A stretch of 64,000 bases of DNA, from the NCBI GenBank assembly GCA_963746905.1, contig CAVVCY010000003.1, positions 248,001 through 312,000 of the forward strand, in the 5' to 3' direction. This document shows, piece after piece, positions 8,571-16,533 of the stretch. A model generated the notes under the pieces. The model made no database searches, was not told where the DNA came from, and saw only the letters and a program-made list of their open reading frames with translations. The stretch comes from JALYNX01 sp963746905. Its GTDB lineage: Bacteria > Actinomycetota > Acidimicrobiia > Spongiisociales > ZC4RG35. Position numbers and translations under genes: made by a program. Numbering within the stretch: position 1 is the first letter of the stretch; each line of letters opens with the position of its first letter.

Positions 8571-8576
8571 GATAAT
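8571..8576 (+). promoter_or_regulatory. -10 element for first DUF4190-like gene, leaderless spacing
   Basis: GATAAT ends 6 bases before ATG 8583. There is no Shine-Dalgarno sequence, consistent with a leaderless transcript. Confidence 0.5.
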
Positions 8577-8582
8577 CGAAAC

Positions 8583-8873
8583 ATGACTCAGCAGGGCCCA
8601 TACCCAGAACAAAGCCAGGCAACCACGGCATTGGTGCTCGGAATCCTCGGACTGGTCATCTGCCAGATCCTCGGACCATTCGCGTGGTCCATGGGCAACA
8701 AGGAAATGCAAGCGATCGACGCCGGCCTGCGGCCGCCCGAGAACCGGGGAACGGCCAACGCGGCCAAGATCCTCGGGATCGTGAGCACGGTATTGCTCGC
8801 CATCGGGGTCGTCGTCATCATCCTCCTTGTGATCGGTACGATCTCCTTCGCAGTCTTCTCAGACACCCAATGA
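8583..8873 (+). CDS. DUF4190-like small membrane protein, copy 1
   Basis: 96 aa. A short polar Gln/Pro-rich N-terminus (MTQQGPYPEQSQ) is followed by two hydrophobic segments (about residues 15-38 and 63-90), with a conserved-looking linker WSMGNKEMQAID and RGTANAAKILGI. This is the DUF4190 pattern; its role is unknown, probably in the cytoplasmic membrane. The first 201 bases are identical to the next gene. The second transmembrane segment has diverged completely from copy 2, ending FAVFSDTQ. Confidence 0.75.
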   Translation: MTQQGPYPEQSQATTALVLGILGLVICQILGPFAWSMGNKEMQAIDAGLRPPENRGTANAAKILGIVSTVLLAIGVVVIILLVIGTISFAVFSDTQ

Positions 8874-9081
8874 CCAGATCATGACTCAGCAGGGCCCATA
8901 CCCAGAACAAAGCCAGGCAACCACGGCATTGGTGCTCGGAATCCTCGGACTGGTCATCTGCCAGATCCTCGGACCATTCGCGTGGTCCATGGGCAACAAG
9001 GAAATGCAAGCGATCGACGCCGGCCTGCGGCCGCCCGAGAACCGGGGAACGGCCAACGCGGCCAAGATCCTCGGGATCGTG
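8583..9081 (+). repeat. Perfect 201-bp direct repeat covering the 5' parts of two adjacent genes
   Basis: Bases 8583-8783 and 8881-9081 are identical, including all silent positions, starting exactly at both ATGs and ending abruptly inside the second transmembrane segment (GTGAGCACGG versus GTGGGAACAG). The offset is 298 bases. Identity limited to the 5' two-thirds of two otherwise diverged genes points to gene conversion or a very recent duplication. Confidence 0.95.
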
Positions 9082-9165
9082 GGAACAGTCCTCCTCGGCA
9101 TTGCCATCATCGGCGTCATACTTTTCTTCGCCGTTTTCTCTGTCGCCACCGTCACTTCTTCCTGA
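8881..9165 (+). CDS. DUF4190-like small membrane protein, copy 2
   Basis: 94 aa, seven bases after copy 1. Residues 1-67 are identical to copy 1; the remaining segment is different (ending FAVFSVATVTSS) but still hydrophobic, so both keep two membrane helices. The two proteins could form a pair with a shared outer part and different inner helices; this is inference. Unknown function. Confidence 0.75.
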   Translation: MTQQGPYPEQSQATTALVLGILGLVICQILGPFAWSMGNKEMQAIDAGLRPPENRGTANAAKILGIVGTVLLGIAIIGVILFFAVFSVATVTSS

Positions 9166-9210
9166 GGTTTTCCGCGCAAGTCGGGGCAAAACCTGCCGAT
9201 AACTGGGCCT

Positions 9211-9987
9211 ATGGGCCAATTCAGTGCTTCCCTGAAAGTCCCGGGTGACACCAATTCGCTTCCAGCCACCGTCGACATCGACGATGGCCGCTTGCGGGTG
9301 GCATCCGGCGATCACGAAATCGGTAATTGGGCGCTGGACGACATCGACCTCACCCCGGGGCCGGAAGGCGTCCGTGTATCCGCAGAAGGCGAGGAGTTGA
9401 TCCTCCAGTTCAGCGAGAGCGAGGCGTTCGAGGCAGCGGCTGGCATCAACGGCAAACAGTCCGTCGTGTCGATGCCCAAGCCCTTCAAGCTGCCCACCCT
9501 CTCAAGATCCCCGAAGCCCGCTTCGACCAATGGCTCGCCCACCCGCCCTGAGAGCTCACCAGCACCCGCCGTGGCGCCGGCCGCGGCTACCGCGTCGACT
9601 GCTGCCGCTACCCAGGTCGAGCAGGCAGCGCCCGTCGAGAAGGGAGCGCCCAAGGAGCCCAAGCAGCCCAAGCAGCCAGGCGCGTTCGATCGAGGCCTCG
9701 AAAAGGCTGAAAAGATGTTCGGCGGCAAGTTGCCGAGCTGGATGTTCACCCGAGGCGGATCGCTGGTGGTCCTGGCCGCACTGGTGGTTGCCATCCTCGC
9801 TCCCGCCCTGGTATCGACGCTTCTCTTGGTCGCCGGGCTGGTCCTGTTGGTGCTCGGTGGCGTGACGATGCTGGACGTGGTCCTCTCCGCCCGCCTGCTC
9901 AAGGCCAAGGTCACGCCGGTTCAGGTTCTGATCGTCGGAGGCGTCCTGGTGGTGTTGGGCATCCTCTTCGGGATGCTCGCCCGGTAG
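9211..9987 (+). CDS. Hypothetical membrane protein with N-terminal beta domain and C-terminal helices
   Basis: 258 aa, not recognised. Residues 1-80 look like a small beta-rich, PH-like domain (ATVDIDDGRLRVASGDHEI). Then comes a disordered Pro/Ala/Thr/Lys-rich linker (about 95-155, including KEPKQPKQPG), an amphipathic stretch (EKAEKMFGGKLPSW), and three hydrophobic segments between 180 and 258. GATAAC lies 7 bases before the ATG, again suggesting a leaderless message. It follows the two DUF4190-like genes and may share their function. Confidence 0.6.
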   Translation: MGQFSASLKVPGDTNSLPATVDIDDGRLRVASGDHEIGNWALDDIDLTPGPEGVRVSAEGEELILQFSESEAFEAAAGINGKQSVVSMPKPFKLPTLSRSPKPASTNGSPTRPESSPAPAVAPAAATASTAAATQVEQAAPVEKGAPKEPKQPKQPGAFDRGLEKAEKMFGGKLPSWMFTRGGSLVVLAALVVAILAPALVSTLLLVAGLVLLVLGGVTMLDVVLSARLLKAKVTPVQVLIVGGVLVVLGILFGMLAR

Positions 9988-9994
9988 TTGATGC

Positions 9995-10088
9995 CGGGCG
10001 ACTTCGCCCGAGACCAACCCTCAGTTCTCCAAAGCCCTAGAAATGTCTGCGCCAGCGCAGTCTCGGGCGAACAGACGCCGGTCGCCCG
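9995..10088. terminator. Two hairpins between convergent genes
   Basis: CGGGCG-ACTT-CGCCCG (9995-10010) and CGGGCGA with an 11-base loop and TCGCCCG (10064-10088) lie between the plus-strand hypothetical gene and the 3' end of the rpoA-rplQ operon. No U-tract follows either stem. Position makes them the likely end of the ribosomal superoperon and of the facing gene. Confidence 0.5.
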
Positions 10089-10134
10089 GAGCTACCGCTT
10101 CGTCTGGAGCCAATCGGGCAAAGTCGGCCCGCAC

Positions 10135-10485
10135 TTACACGAGCTCGATTATGGCCTCTTCGGCGCCGTCTCCACGACGGGGGCCGATCTTGGTGATCCG
10201 GGTGTAGCCACCGGCCCGGTCCGCATAACGAGGAGCGACGTCGTCGAACAATCTCGACACCGCTTCGCGGCTTCGGATGGTTCGCAACACAGTTCGCTTG
10301 GAGTGCAGATCGCCCTTTCGAGCAGTGGTGATCAGCTTCTCAGCGAGTGGCCTGACCGCCTTGGCCCTGGGCAGGGTGGTGGTCACCTTCTCGTGCATGA
10401 ACAGATCCGTCGCCAGGTTGGCGAGGAGTTTGCGCTCATGGGAGGGCGAACCTCCGAGCCGGGCACCCTTGCGGGGACGGGGCAT
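10135..10485 (-). CDS. rplQ: 50S ribosomal protein L17
   Basis: 116 aa, the normal length of bacterial L17. Signatures are the N-terminal MPRPRKGARLGGSPSHERKL, LFMHEKVTTTLPRAKAVRPL, and the C-terminal GYTRITKIGPRRGDGAEEA. It is the last gene of the alpha-operon block, and its start codon sits right at the rpoA stop. Confidence 0.98.
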   Translation of the reverse strand: MPRPRKGARLGGSPSHERKLLANLATDLFMHEKVTTTLPRAKAVRPLAEKLITTARKGDLHSKRTVLRTIRSREAVSRLFDDVAPRYADRAGGYTRITKIGPRRGDGAEEAIIELV

Positions 10486-11429
10486 CAGGAACCGCCGGTG
10501 GCGTCTGCCAGGCTGAGCCCGAGCTCGTCGAGCTTGGCGGTGACTTCCTCGAGACTCTTCTGACCGAAGTTGGTGATGTTCAACAGGTCATCGGACGTCC
10601 GCTCGATGAGCTCGCCAACGGTCTTGATCTGGGCGCGACGCAGACAGTTGCGGGGCCTCTCGGAGAGATCGAGTGCCTCGATCGGCAGTTCCTTCTCCGG
10701 GAACCCGGCATGCTCGGTCTGAACGTCGCCCAATTCGAGGCCCTGGCCCTCACCGATGTCGGCGAAGAGGCCCATCAGCTCACGGAGCGTTTTGCCTGCG
10801 GAAGAGACGGCCTCACCGGGATCAACGGCTCCATTGGTCTCGACGTCGAGCACCAGCCGGTCGAAGTTGGTCATCTGCCCCACCTGGGTGTTCTCCACCC
10901 GATAGGAGACCTTGCGGACCGGAGAGAAGATCGAATCGACCGGGATGACACCGATGGTGGAGACTGAGCCCTTGTTCGAATCGGCAGTGCGGTATCCAAC
11001 TCCCGGGGCAACGGTCAGCTCCATCTCGAGACGGCCGCTCGCGCTCATGGTTGCAATGTGCATGTCGGGGTTAACGATTTCCACTCCCGCCGGGAGCCGA
11101 ATGTCACCGGCCTTGACCTCACCAGCACCTTTGGCGGTGAGATGAATCACCTCGGTGTCGGTGCCGGCCATCCGGACCACCATTCGCTTGATGTTGAGGA
11201 TGATGTCGACGACATCCTCCACAACTCCAGGGATGGTGGAGAACTCGTGCTCGATTCCTTCGATCCGGATCGAAGTGACCGCGGCGCCCGGGATGCGAGA
11301 GAGCAAGGTACGACGAAGGGTGTTGCCCAGCGTGTAGCCGAAGCCCGGCTCCAACGGCTCGACCACGATCTTGGATCTTGTGTCTGAGATCGATTCCTCT
11401 TCGATCTGGGGGCGCTGAACGATCAACAA
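10485..11429 (-). CDS. rpoA: DNA-directed RNA polymerase subunit alpha
   Basis: 314 aa. N-terminal dimerisation domain (GFGYTLGNTLRRTLLSRIPG) starts assembly of the polymerase core. The C-terminal domain (LRRAQIKTVGELIERTSDDL, then NFGQKSLEEV) contacts UP-element DNA and activators. The start is TTG (11429), giving MLIVQRPQ, the actinobacterial N-terminus, with GAGG about 10 bases upstream. It lies between rpsD and rplQ as in most actinobacteria. Confidence 0.98.
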   Translation of the reverse strand: MLIVQRPQIEEESISDTRSKIVVEPLEPGFGYTLGNTLRRTLLSRIPGAAVTSIRIEGIEHEFSTIPGVVEDVVDIILNIKRMVVRMAGTDTEVIHLTAKGAGEVKAGDIRLPAGVEIVNPDMHIATMSASGRLEMELTVAPGVGYRTADSNKGSVSTIGVIPVDSIFSPVRKVSYRVENTQVGQMTNFDRLVLDVETNGAVDPGEAVSSAGKTLRELMGLFADIGEGQGLELGDVQTEHAGFPEKELPIEALDLSERPRNCLRRAQIKTVGELIERTSDDLLNITNFGQKSLEEVTAKLDELGLSLADATGGS

Positions 11430-11438
11430 AGGATTACC

Positions 11439-12044
11439 TCACTTCGAGTAGAGCTCGACGATCAACTGTTCATTTATGTCCGTGTCGATCTGGTCCCGTC
11501 GGGGCTGATCCATCACGGCCACCTTCCGCTCGCCGAGGTCGACAGAGAGCCAGGCCGGAGCCTCGCGGCCCTGGGTGTCCACGGCGTGTTGGATGACGAT
11601 GCTGTCCCGGCTCCCATCCTTGATGGTGACGACGTCACCGGGCCGGACTTGATAGGACGCGATATCCACCTTCCTCCCATTGACCCGGAAATGCCCGTGA
11701 TTCACGAGCTGGCGGGCCTGGGGACGAGTTGCAGCGAGACCGGAGCGCCAGACGACGTTGTCGAGACGCTGTTCCAACAGACGAAGCAGGTTTTCTCCGG
11801 TGATGCCGGGGCGACGAGCAGCCTCCTCGTAGTAACGCCGGAACTGACGCTCTAGAACTCCGTACATCGAGCGCAGCTTCTGCTTTTCGCGGAGCTGGAT
11901 GAGATAGTCGCTCTCACGGATGCGGCCACGACCATGCTCACCCGGCGGATAGGGCCGACGGTCGACCGGGCAGCGCTTCGACTGACAGAGCTGCGTGCGC
12001 GCTCTGCGGCATGCCTTGTGGCGGGGACCTGTGTAGCGACCCAT
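11439..12044 (-). CDS. rpsD: 30S ribosomal protein S4
   Basis: 201 aa, typical. MGRYTGPRHKACRRA start, central S4 RNA-binding domain (RLDNVVWRSGLAATRPQARQ, then VNGRKVDIASYQVRPGD). Primary binder of the 16S 5' domain. Its ATG overlaps the rpsK stop (TAATG). N-terminal Cys residues are too few for a zinc knuckle, so this is the C-minus form. Confidence 0.97.
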   Translation of the reverse strand: MGRYTGPRHKACRRARTQLCQSKRCPVDRRPYPPGEHGRGRIRESDYLIQLREKQKLRSMYGVLERQFRRYYEEAARRPGITGENLLRLLEQRLDNVVWRSGLAATRPQARQLVNHGHFRVNGRKVDIASYQVRPGDVVTIKDGSRDSIVIQHAVDTQGREAPAWLSVDLGERKVAVMDQPRRDQIDTDINEQLIVELYSK

Positions 12045-12439
12045 TAGCCGCGTCTCCGCTTCTTGGGGCGACAGCCGTTGTGAGGGATCGGAGTGACGTC
12101 ACGAATCCAGGTGACCTCCATGCCCATGTTCTGCAGTGTCCGCACGGCAGTGTCACGACCGGAGCCAGTGCCGCTGACGATCACATCGAGCTTGCGTATC
12201 CCGTGCTCCCCGGCGCGCCGAGCCGCTTCTTCAGCAGCGACCTGGGCCGCGTACGGGGTCGATTTCCTCGACCCTTTGAAACCCACCGAACCGCCAGAGG
12301 TCCACGCGACCGACGCCCCGGTCTGATCGGTGATGTTGATGATCGTGTTGTTGAAGCTGGCCTTGATGTGGGCCTGTCCGTGCGAAATGTTCTTTCGCTC
12401 TCGCCTCCGGACTCGCTTCGCTCCCTGCTGCTTCGCCAC
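12044..12439 (-). CDS. rpsK: 30S ribosomal protein S11
   Basis: 131 aa. KKNIxxGxAHI-type start (RKNISHGQAHIKASFNNTII), TSGGSVGFKGSRKSTPYAAQ, and the conserved C-terminal DVTPIPHNGCRPKKRRR. Forms the platform of the small subunit near the mRNA exit. GTG start at 12439; overlaps rpsD. Confidence 0.98.
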   Translation of the reverse strand: MAKQQGAKRVRRRERKNISHGQAHIKASFNNTIINITDQTGASVAWTSGGSVGFKGSRKSTPYAAQVAAEEAARRAGEHGIRKLDVIVSGTGSGRDTAVRTLQNMGMEVTWIRDVTPIPHNGCRPKKRRRG

Positions 12440-12449
12440 CTAAAGACTC

Positions 12450-12827
12450 CTACTTCGTCACTTTTTTCTTGCCTGCAATGGCGACCCGACGGCCCTTGCG
12501 GCTCCTGGCATTGGTGTGTGTCCGCTGACCGCGCACCGGCAAGCCGCGACGATGGCGGATTCCCTGATAGCTGCCGATCTCGATCTTTCTCTTGATGTTC
12601 TGTTGGACTTCACGGCGCAAGTCACCTTCGACCTGGAAGGTCGCCTCGATGTAACGCCTGATCCGGGTCACCTCGTCGTCAGTCAGCTGACGGATCCGAG
12701 TGTCAGGATCGACCTCGGTGTCGGCGCAGATCTTCTGGGCCCGGGTGAGGCCGATCCCATAGATATAGGTCAAACCAATCTCGAGACGCTTGTCTCTGGG
12801 GAGGTCGACTCCTGCAATACGTGCCAC
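12450..12827 (-). CDS. rpsM: 30S ribosomal protein S13
   Basis: 125 aa. MARIAGVDLPRDKR start, helix-hairpin region GIGLTRAQKICADT, and the basic tail GQRTHTNARSRKGRR that contacts P-site tRNA. GTG start at 12827; AAGGA from the end of rpmJ lies about 8 bases upstream, so the two genes are closely linked. Confidence 0.98.
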   Translation of the reverse strand: MARIAGVDLPRDKRLEIGLTYIYGIGLTRAQKICADTEVDPDTRIRQLTDDEVTRIRRYIEATFQVEGDLRREVQQNIKRKIEIGSYQGIRHRRGLPVRGQRTHTNARSRKGRRVAIAGKKKVTK

Positions 12828-12832
12828 TCAGA

Positions 12833-12946
12833 TCATCCTTGACGTTGCTTGTGACGTGGATTGGGGCAGATGACCCAGACGCGACCACGGCGCCGGATAA
12901 CCCGGCACTTCTCGCACATCTTCTTGGTGGAAGGTCGAACCTTCAT
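12833..12946 (-). CDS. rpmJ: 50S ribosomal protein L36
   Basis: 37 aa. MKVRPSTKKMCEKCRVIRRR followed by a segment ending VICPNPRHKQRQG. The ligands Cys, Cys, Cys and His are all present, so this is the zinc-containing C-plus form. Two ATGs stand in tandem (12949 and 12946); GGAG ends 6 bases before the second, which also gives the family N-terminus. It is the first gene after the map gap and directly precedes rpsM. Confidence 0.96.
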   Translation of the reverse strand: MKVRPSTKKMCEKCRVIRRRGRVWVICPNPRHKQRQG

Positions 12947-12949
12947 CAT

Positions 12950-13141
12950 CAGCTCCAAAACTTCGGTGTCGCGCGTTGGGGATCCGTGGGACCGGCCCCA
13001 GGCCCGGGTTTGAGCCCCGGGACGTGCGCGAGTATTTCCCAGTCCACAAACCAGCCCTTGCCCTGCGGATCGGGAAAGAGGGACTGTGTGTCCTGGGCGT
13101 CTCCGAACCCGTTACAAACGGGTCGGGTAGACGACGTAATG
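12950..13141 (-). promoter_or_regulatory. 192-base leader between map and rpmJ with three hairpins; infA absent
   Basis: This is where infA usually sits, but no frame here encodes an IF-1-like protein. On the minus strand it holds, in order, ACCCGTT-TGT-AACGGGT (a perfect 7-bp stem), GGAC-ACACA-GTCC, and CCCGGG-GCTCAAA-CCCGGG. The first may terminate or attenuate the secY-adk-map part and the rest may be a leader for rpmJ onwards. No confident promoter was found. Confidence 0.5.
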
Positions 13142-13933
13142 CTAACCAAGGGTGGCACTCTGCTCAAATTCGACCATCAGAGGCTCTTCGGCCGCCGTGA
13201 ACACCTGAACTCCGTCCGGAGTCACACAAATCGTGTGCTCGAAATGAGCGGAGAGAGAGCCGTCCTCGGTGCGAACGGTCCAACCGTCGAGGTCGACTTT
13301 GGTCAGCCGGGTGCCGGCGTTGAACATGGGCTCGATGCACAAGGCCATTCCGGTGCGAAGTTTCAGCCCGCGGCCGGGGGTTCCGTAGTTCGGAACCTGG
13401 GGTTCTTCGTGCATCTGGCGGCCGATCCCGTGGCCGACGTATTCCTCGACGATCCCGTAGCCATGCGCCTCGCCGACCGCGGCCACTGCGGCCCCGATGT
13501 CCCCGAGGTGCTTGCCTTTGTGCACAGTCGAGATCCCCGCCCACAGCGCCCGCTCGGTTACCTCGATGAGGCTCTCTGCGGCGGGTCCGATGGCTCCAAT
13601 CGGCATGGTGAAGGCCGCGTCACCGTGAAAGCCCTCAAAAATGGCGCCGGCATCCACCGAGAGGATGTCCCCGTCCTTGAGGCGATAGTCGGTCGGGATC
13701 CCATGGACGATCACGTCGTTGGGAGAAAGACATAGGTTTTTGGGGTAGCCGTTGTATCCCAGGAATGATGGGGTGCAACCCCGATCCGAGATGATCCGAG
13801 CGCCGATATCGTCGAGTTCGAGGAGGCTGACCCCGGGGACCGCGGCATCCCTGACGGCTGCGAGGACGGCAGCCACTGCGGCGCCCGCCACCTGCATCTT
13901 GGCGAACTCCCGCCGGCTCTTGATGGTGATCAT
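13142..13933 (-). CDS. map: Methionine aminopeptidase type I
   Basis: Removes the N-terminal Met from nascent proteins. 263 aa from ATG 13933 (MITIKSRREF). Metal ligands are in the expected order: SVDAGAIFEGFHGDAAFT (two Asp), GHGIGRQMHEEP (His), IEPMF (Glu) and FEHT (Glu). It starts 4 bases after the adk stop. An in-frame extension upstream overlaps adk and is not conserved. Confidence 0.96.
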   Translation of the reverse strand: MITIKSRREFAKMQVAGAAVAAVLAAVRDAAVPGVSLLELDDIGARIISDRGCTPSFLGYNGYPKNLCLSPNDVIVHGIPTDYRLKDGDILSVDAGAIFEGFHGDAAFTMPIGAIGPAAESLIEVTERALWAGISTVHKGKHLGDIGAAVAAVGEAHGYGIVEEYVGHGIGRQMHEEPQVPNYGTPGRGLKLRTGMALCIEPMFNAGTRLTKVDLDGWTVRTEDGSLSAHFEHTICVTPDGVQVFTAAEEPLMVEFEQSATLG

Positions 13934-13937
13934 CGTC

Positions 13938-14489
13938 TCAATCCAGGTCTTCGAGCGCAGACAGGATTCGCGACGCCACCTCGTCGATCTCACCCATCCC
14001 GTCGATGGGAACCAACAGGCCCCGGCCGCCATAGATCTCGAGAAGTGGGGCTGTCTGGTCGTGGAACACCTGAAACCGATTTCTGATCGTCTCCTCGGTG
14101 TCGTCGCCCCGACCCCTGGCGAGAAGACGGCGCATGAGCTCCTCGTCGTCGACCTCGAAGACCACTACACCCTCCAGCCCATCCTCTCCGATCAGGGCAT
14201 CGAGGGCGGCCACCTGTCCGGCGGTTCGGGGAAAGCCGTCGAGGATGAAACCGGCTGCGGCGTCAGCTTCGGCCAAACGTCCTTCCAGCATGGCAACGGT
14301 CAGCTCGTCGGGCACATATTCACCGGAAGCCATGATCGCCTTGGCCTTCAAGCCGAGTTCGGTTCCAGCTGCGGCCTGTTGGCGGAACATCTCACCGGTC
14401 GAGATATGAGGCACGCCGAGCGTCGCTGCCGCCCGACTGGCCTGGGTCCCCTTGCCGGCACCAGGAGGACCAATGAACAAGAGCTTCAC
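13938..14489 (-). CDS. adk: Adenylate kinase
   Basis: ATP + AMP to 2 ADP. 183 aa, the short-LID form without a zinc finger, as in mycobacteria. P-loop GPPGAGKGTQ at residues 7-16, HISTGEMFRQ, GFILDGFPRT, and the short lid RGRGDDTEETIRNR. GTG start at 14489. It is separated from secY by about 150 bases full of hairpins but is on the same strand. Confidence 0.97.
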   Translation of the reverse strand: MKLLFIGPPGAGKGTQASRAAATLGVPHISTGEMFRQQAAAGTELGLKAKAIMASGEYVPDELTVAMLEGRLAEADAAAGFILDGFPRTAGQVAALDALIGEDGLEGVVVFEVDDEELMRRLLARGRGDDTEETIRNRFQVFHDQTAPLLEIYGGRGLLVPIDGMGEIDEVASRILSALEDLD

Positions 14490-14495
14490 GCGTTT

Positions 14496-14631
14496 CTCCC
14501 CCCAGCGAACGAAGTGAGCGGTGGGGGGAGTACCGGCGCAGCCGGGGAGGGGGGCATGCCCTTATGCGTCAACGGTGCCCCCTCCGGCCCTCCGGGCCAC
14601 CTCCCCCAACGTCGCTTCGCTCCTGGGGGAG
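14496..14631. repeat. GC-rich inverted-repeat cluster between secY and adk
   Basis: Two strong stems: CTCCCCCC (14496-14503) with GGGGGGAG (14523-14530), loop containing CGAACGAAGTGAGCG, and CTCCCCCA (14601-14608) with TGGGGGAG (14624-14631), loop CGTCGCTTCGCT. Between them GGGGAGGGGGGCATGCC can pair with GGTGCCCCCTCC. The style matches the elements at 305-345 and in the 3' end of rpsC. It may act as an attenuator or RNA-processing site inside the operon. Confidence 0.7.
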
Positions 14632-14642
14632 GAAACGGTGGC

Positions 14643-15959
14643 TCACGTCAATATCCCTTCGTAGTTTCTCATGGTGAGCTGGGATTCGATCTGCTTCATG
14701 GTCTCCAGGGCAACACCGACCACGATCAGGATCGACACCCCGGAGAAGGCGATCGAGATGTTCCAAACTGCCCCGGCGATGGCGGGGAGGATCGCAATTG
14801 TCGCCAGGAAGATCGAACCGGGCAGGGTGATCCTGTTGAGTATGAAGGCAAGGTGCTTGGAGGTCTGGCGCCCCGGGCGGACTCCAGGAACGAATCCTCC
14901 CTGACGCTGAATCATCTCAGCCTGTTTCTCAGGGTCGAACTGGATCGCCGTGTAGAAGTAGGTGAAGAAGATGATCAGGCAGAACAAGATCAGGATGTAC
15001 CACCAACTGACGCCACTGCCCCCTCCGCCGCCGAGGTTGCCGTTGATCCAGTTGTAAATCGACTGAACCCACGAAGCGTCCGACGGGATGGCCGTGATGA
15101 TCAACGACGGGATCAGCAGGACCGAGGTGGCGAAGATCACGGGGATCACACCCGCCGTGTTGACCTTCAGAGGTATGTAGGTCGACTGTCCGCCCATCAC
15201 CCGACGACCCCGCACCCGCTTCGCGAACTGAATCGGTATCCGACGTTGTGCCTGGTCGACATAGATGATCGCGGCGATCATCACCAGGAACACAAGGATC
15301 ACAATTGCGAACCGGATGTACTGACCGCCGGGGATGGTCTGGCCCCAAATCTGGGCGAACTCGAAGGGGAACTGGCTGAGGATCGAGACAAAGATGATCA
15401 GGGACATCCCGTTGCCAACCCCACGCTGGGTGATCAATTCGCCGAGCCACATGACCATCGCCGTCCCCGCAGTCATGGTTAGCACCACGAGGATCACCCG
15501 ACCGGTCGAGTAGTTCGGGATCAGGTCGATGCCGTTGGTGAACCGCCCTACATGGAACAGGTAGGTGAAGCTCGTCGACTGGATCAGGGCGAGAATCACC
15601 GTGAGATAGCGGGTCCATTGGGTGATCACCTTGCGCCCCGACTCTCCTTCATCCTGGAGAGCCTGCAACTTGGGTATCACCACCGTCAGTAGCTGGAGGA
15701 TGATGGACGCCGTGATGTAGGGAATGATCCCGAGGGAGAACACGGAGAAGGAACTGAGGGCCCCACCCGAGAACAGGTTGAGAAGACCGTAGATCCCACC
15801 GGCCTCCTGCTGCTGCTGGAAGAGCTCGACGGCTTGCAGGTCGATGCCGGGAACCGGGATGGTGCATCCCAGCCGATAGACACCGAACATCGCCAGTGTG
15901 AACAGGATCTTGGCCCGGAGATCCGGGACCTTGAACATGTTGCGGTAGATAGTGAGCAT
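14643..15959 (-). CDS. secY: Protein translocase subunit SecY
   Basis: 438 aa, ten transmembrane segments, channel of the SecYEG translocon. Recognisable parts: FTLAMFGVYRLGCTIPVPGI (TM1), the plug region LLNLFSGGALSSFSVFSLGI, FAKRVRGRRVMGGQSTYIP (cytosolic loop), and GGFVPGVRPGRQTSKHL. It follows rplO after a repeat-filled gap of 113 bases. ATG start at 15959. Confidence 0.98.
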   Translation of the reverse strand: MLTIYRNMFKVPDLRAKILFTLAMFGVYRLGCTIPVPGIDLQAVELFQQQQEAGGIYGLLNLFSGGALSSFSVFSLGIIPYITASIILQLLTVVIPKLQALQDEGESGRKVITQWTRYLTVILALIQSTSFTYLFHVGRFTNGIDLIPNYSTGRVILVVLTMTAGTAMVMWLGELITQRGVGNGMSLIIFVSILSQFPFEFAQIWGQTIPGGQYIRFAIVILVFLVMIAAIIYVDQAQRRIPIQFAKRVRGRRVMGGQSTYIPLKVNTAGVIPVIFATSVLLIPSLIITAIPSDASWVQSIYNWINGNLGGGGGSGVSWWYILILFCLIIFFTYFYTAIQFDPEKQAEMIQRQGGFVPGVRPGRQTSKHLAFILNRITLPGSIFLATIAILPAIAGAVWNISIAFSGVSILIVVGVALETMKQIESQLTMRNYEGILT

Positions 15960-15960
15960 T

Positions 15961-16070
15961 GGTCTCAGGTCTCAGGTCATAAGTCTCAGGCTGAAGCACA
16001 AGAGGTCAGATCGCGTGCCATAGCTTGCCCTGTTTTCTGGCTTATGACTTGCGACTTGCGACTTGCGACT
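15961..16070. repeat. Intergenic heptamer repeat array (rplO-secY gap)
   Basis: Left part: GGTCTCA, GGTCTCA, GGTCATAA, GTCTCAGG (15961-15990). Right part: three exact GACTTGC units plus GACT (16046-16070), all with 7-bp period. GTCATAAG at the left is the inverse of CTTATGAC at the right, so the two parts can fold together over the spacer. It fills almost the whole gap between two essential genes of one operon. Confidence 0.8.
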
Positions 16071-16072
16071 CA

Positions 16073-16531
16073 TCACGAAATGACCTCCACCGTGCCACCG
16101 GCTTCCTCGATCTTCTTCTTGGCTGCCGCGCTGAAGGCGTGGGCCTTGACGGTGAGCGCTTTGTCGAGGTCGCCCTGAGCCAGGACCTTGACCCGGCCCT
16201 TGTGCCGGATCATGCCCCGGTTGCGAAGTTCCTCAGGATTCACCTCGCTACCGGCGTCGAAGGTGTCGAGCGCGGCCAGGTTCACGATCGCAAATTCCTC
16301 CTTGTTCGGGTTCTTGAACCCGGGAAGCTTGGGGAGGCGCATGGCAAGGGCGGTCTGACCGCCTTCGAAACCGGGACGCAAGGTGTTGCGAGCCTTGAGT
16401 CCTTTGGTTCCCCGTCCTGCCGTCTTGCCCCGTCGCCCGCCTTCACCACGGCCAACCCGAATCCGCTCCTTCTTCGAGCCCGGCGCCGGCTTCAGGTCGT
16501 GAAGCTTCAGTTGTTTCTTCTCGTCAGTCAT
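16073..16531 (-). CDS. rplO: 50S ribosomal protein L15
   Basis: 152 aa. LHDLKPAPGSKKERIRVGRG start, then GRRGKTAGRGTKGLKAR, and a C-terminal KVHAFSAAAKKKIEEAGG-type segment (here VKAHAFSAAAKKKIEEAGG). A late assembly protein near the 23S central domain. Two bases separate it from rpmD. Confidence 0.98.
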   Translation of the reverse strand: MTDEKKQLKLHDLKPAPGSKKERIRVGRGEGGRRGKTAGRGTKGLKARNTLRPGFEGGQTALAMRLPKLPGFKNPNKEEFAIVNLAALDTFDAGSEVNPEELRNRGMIRHKGRVKVLAQGDLDKALTVKAHAFSAAAKKKIEEAGGTVEVIS

Positions 16532-16533
16532 CC

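Noticed and set aside
12949..13167. A 72-aa minus-strand frame as infA, matching IF-1 in length and location
   Set aside because: The sequence has no IF-1 features (no OB-fold pattern) and it overlaps map.
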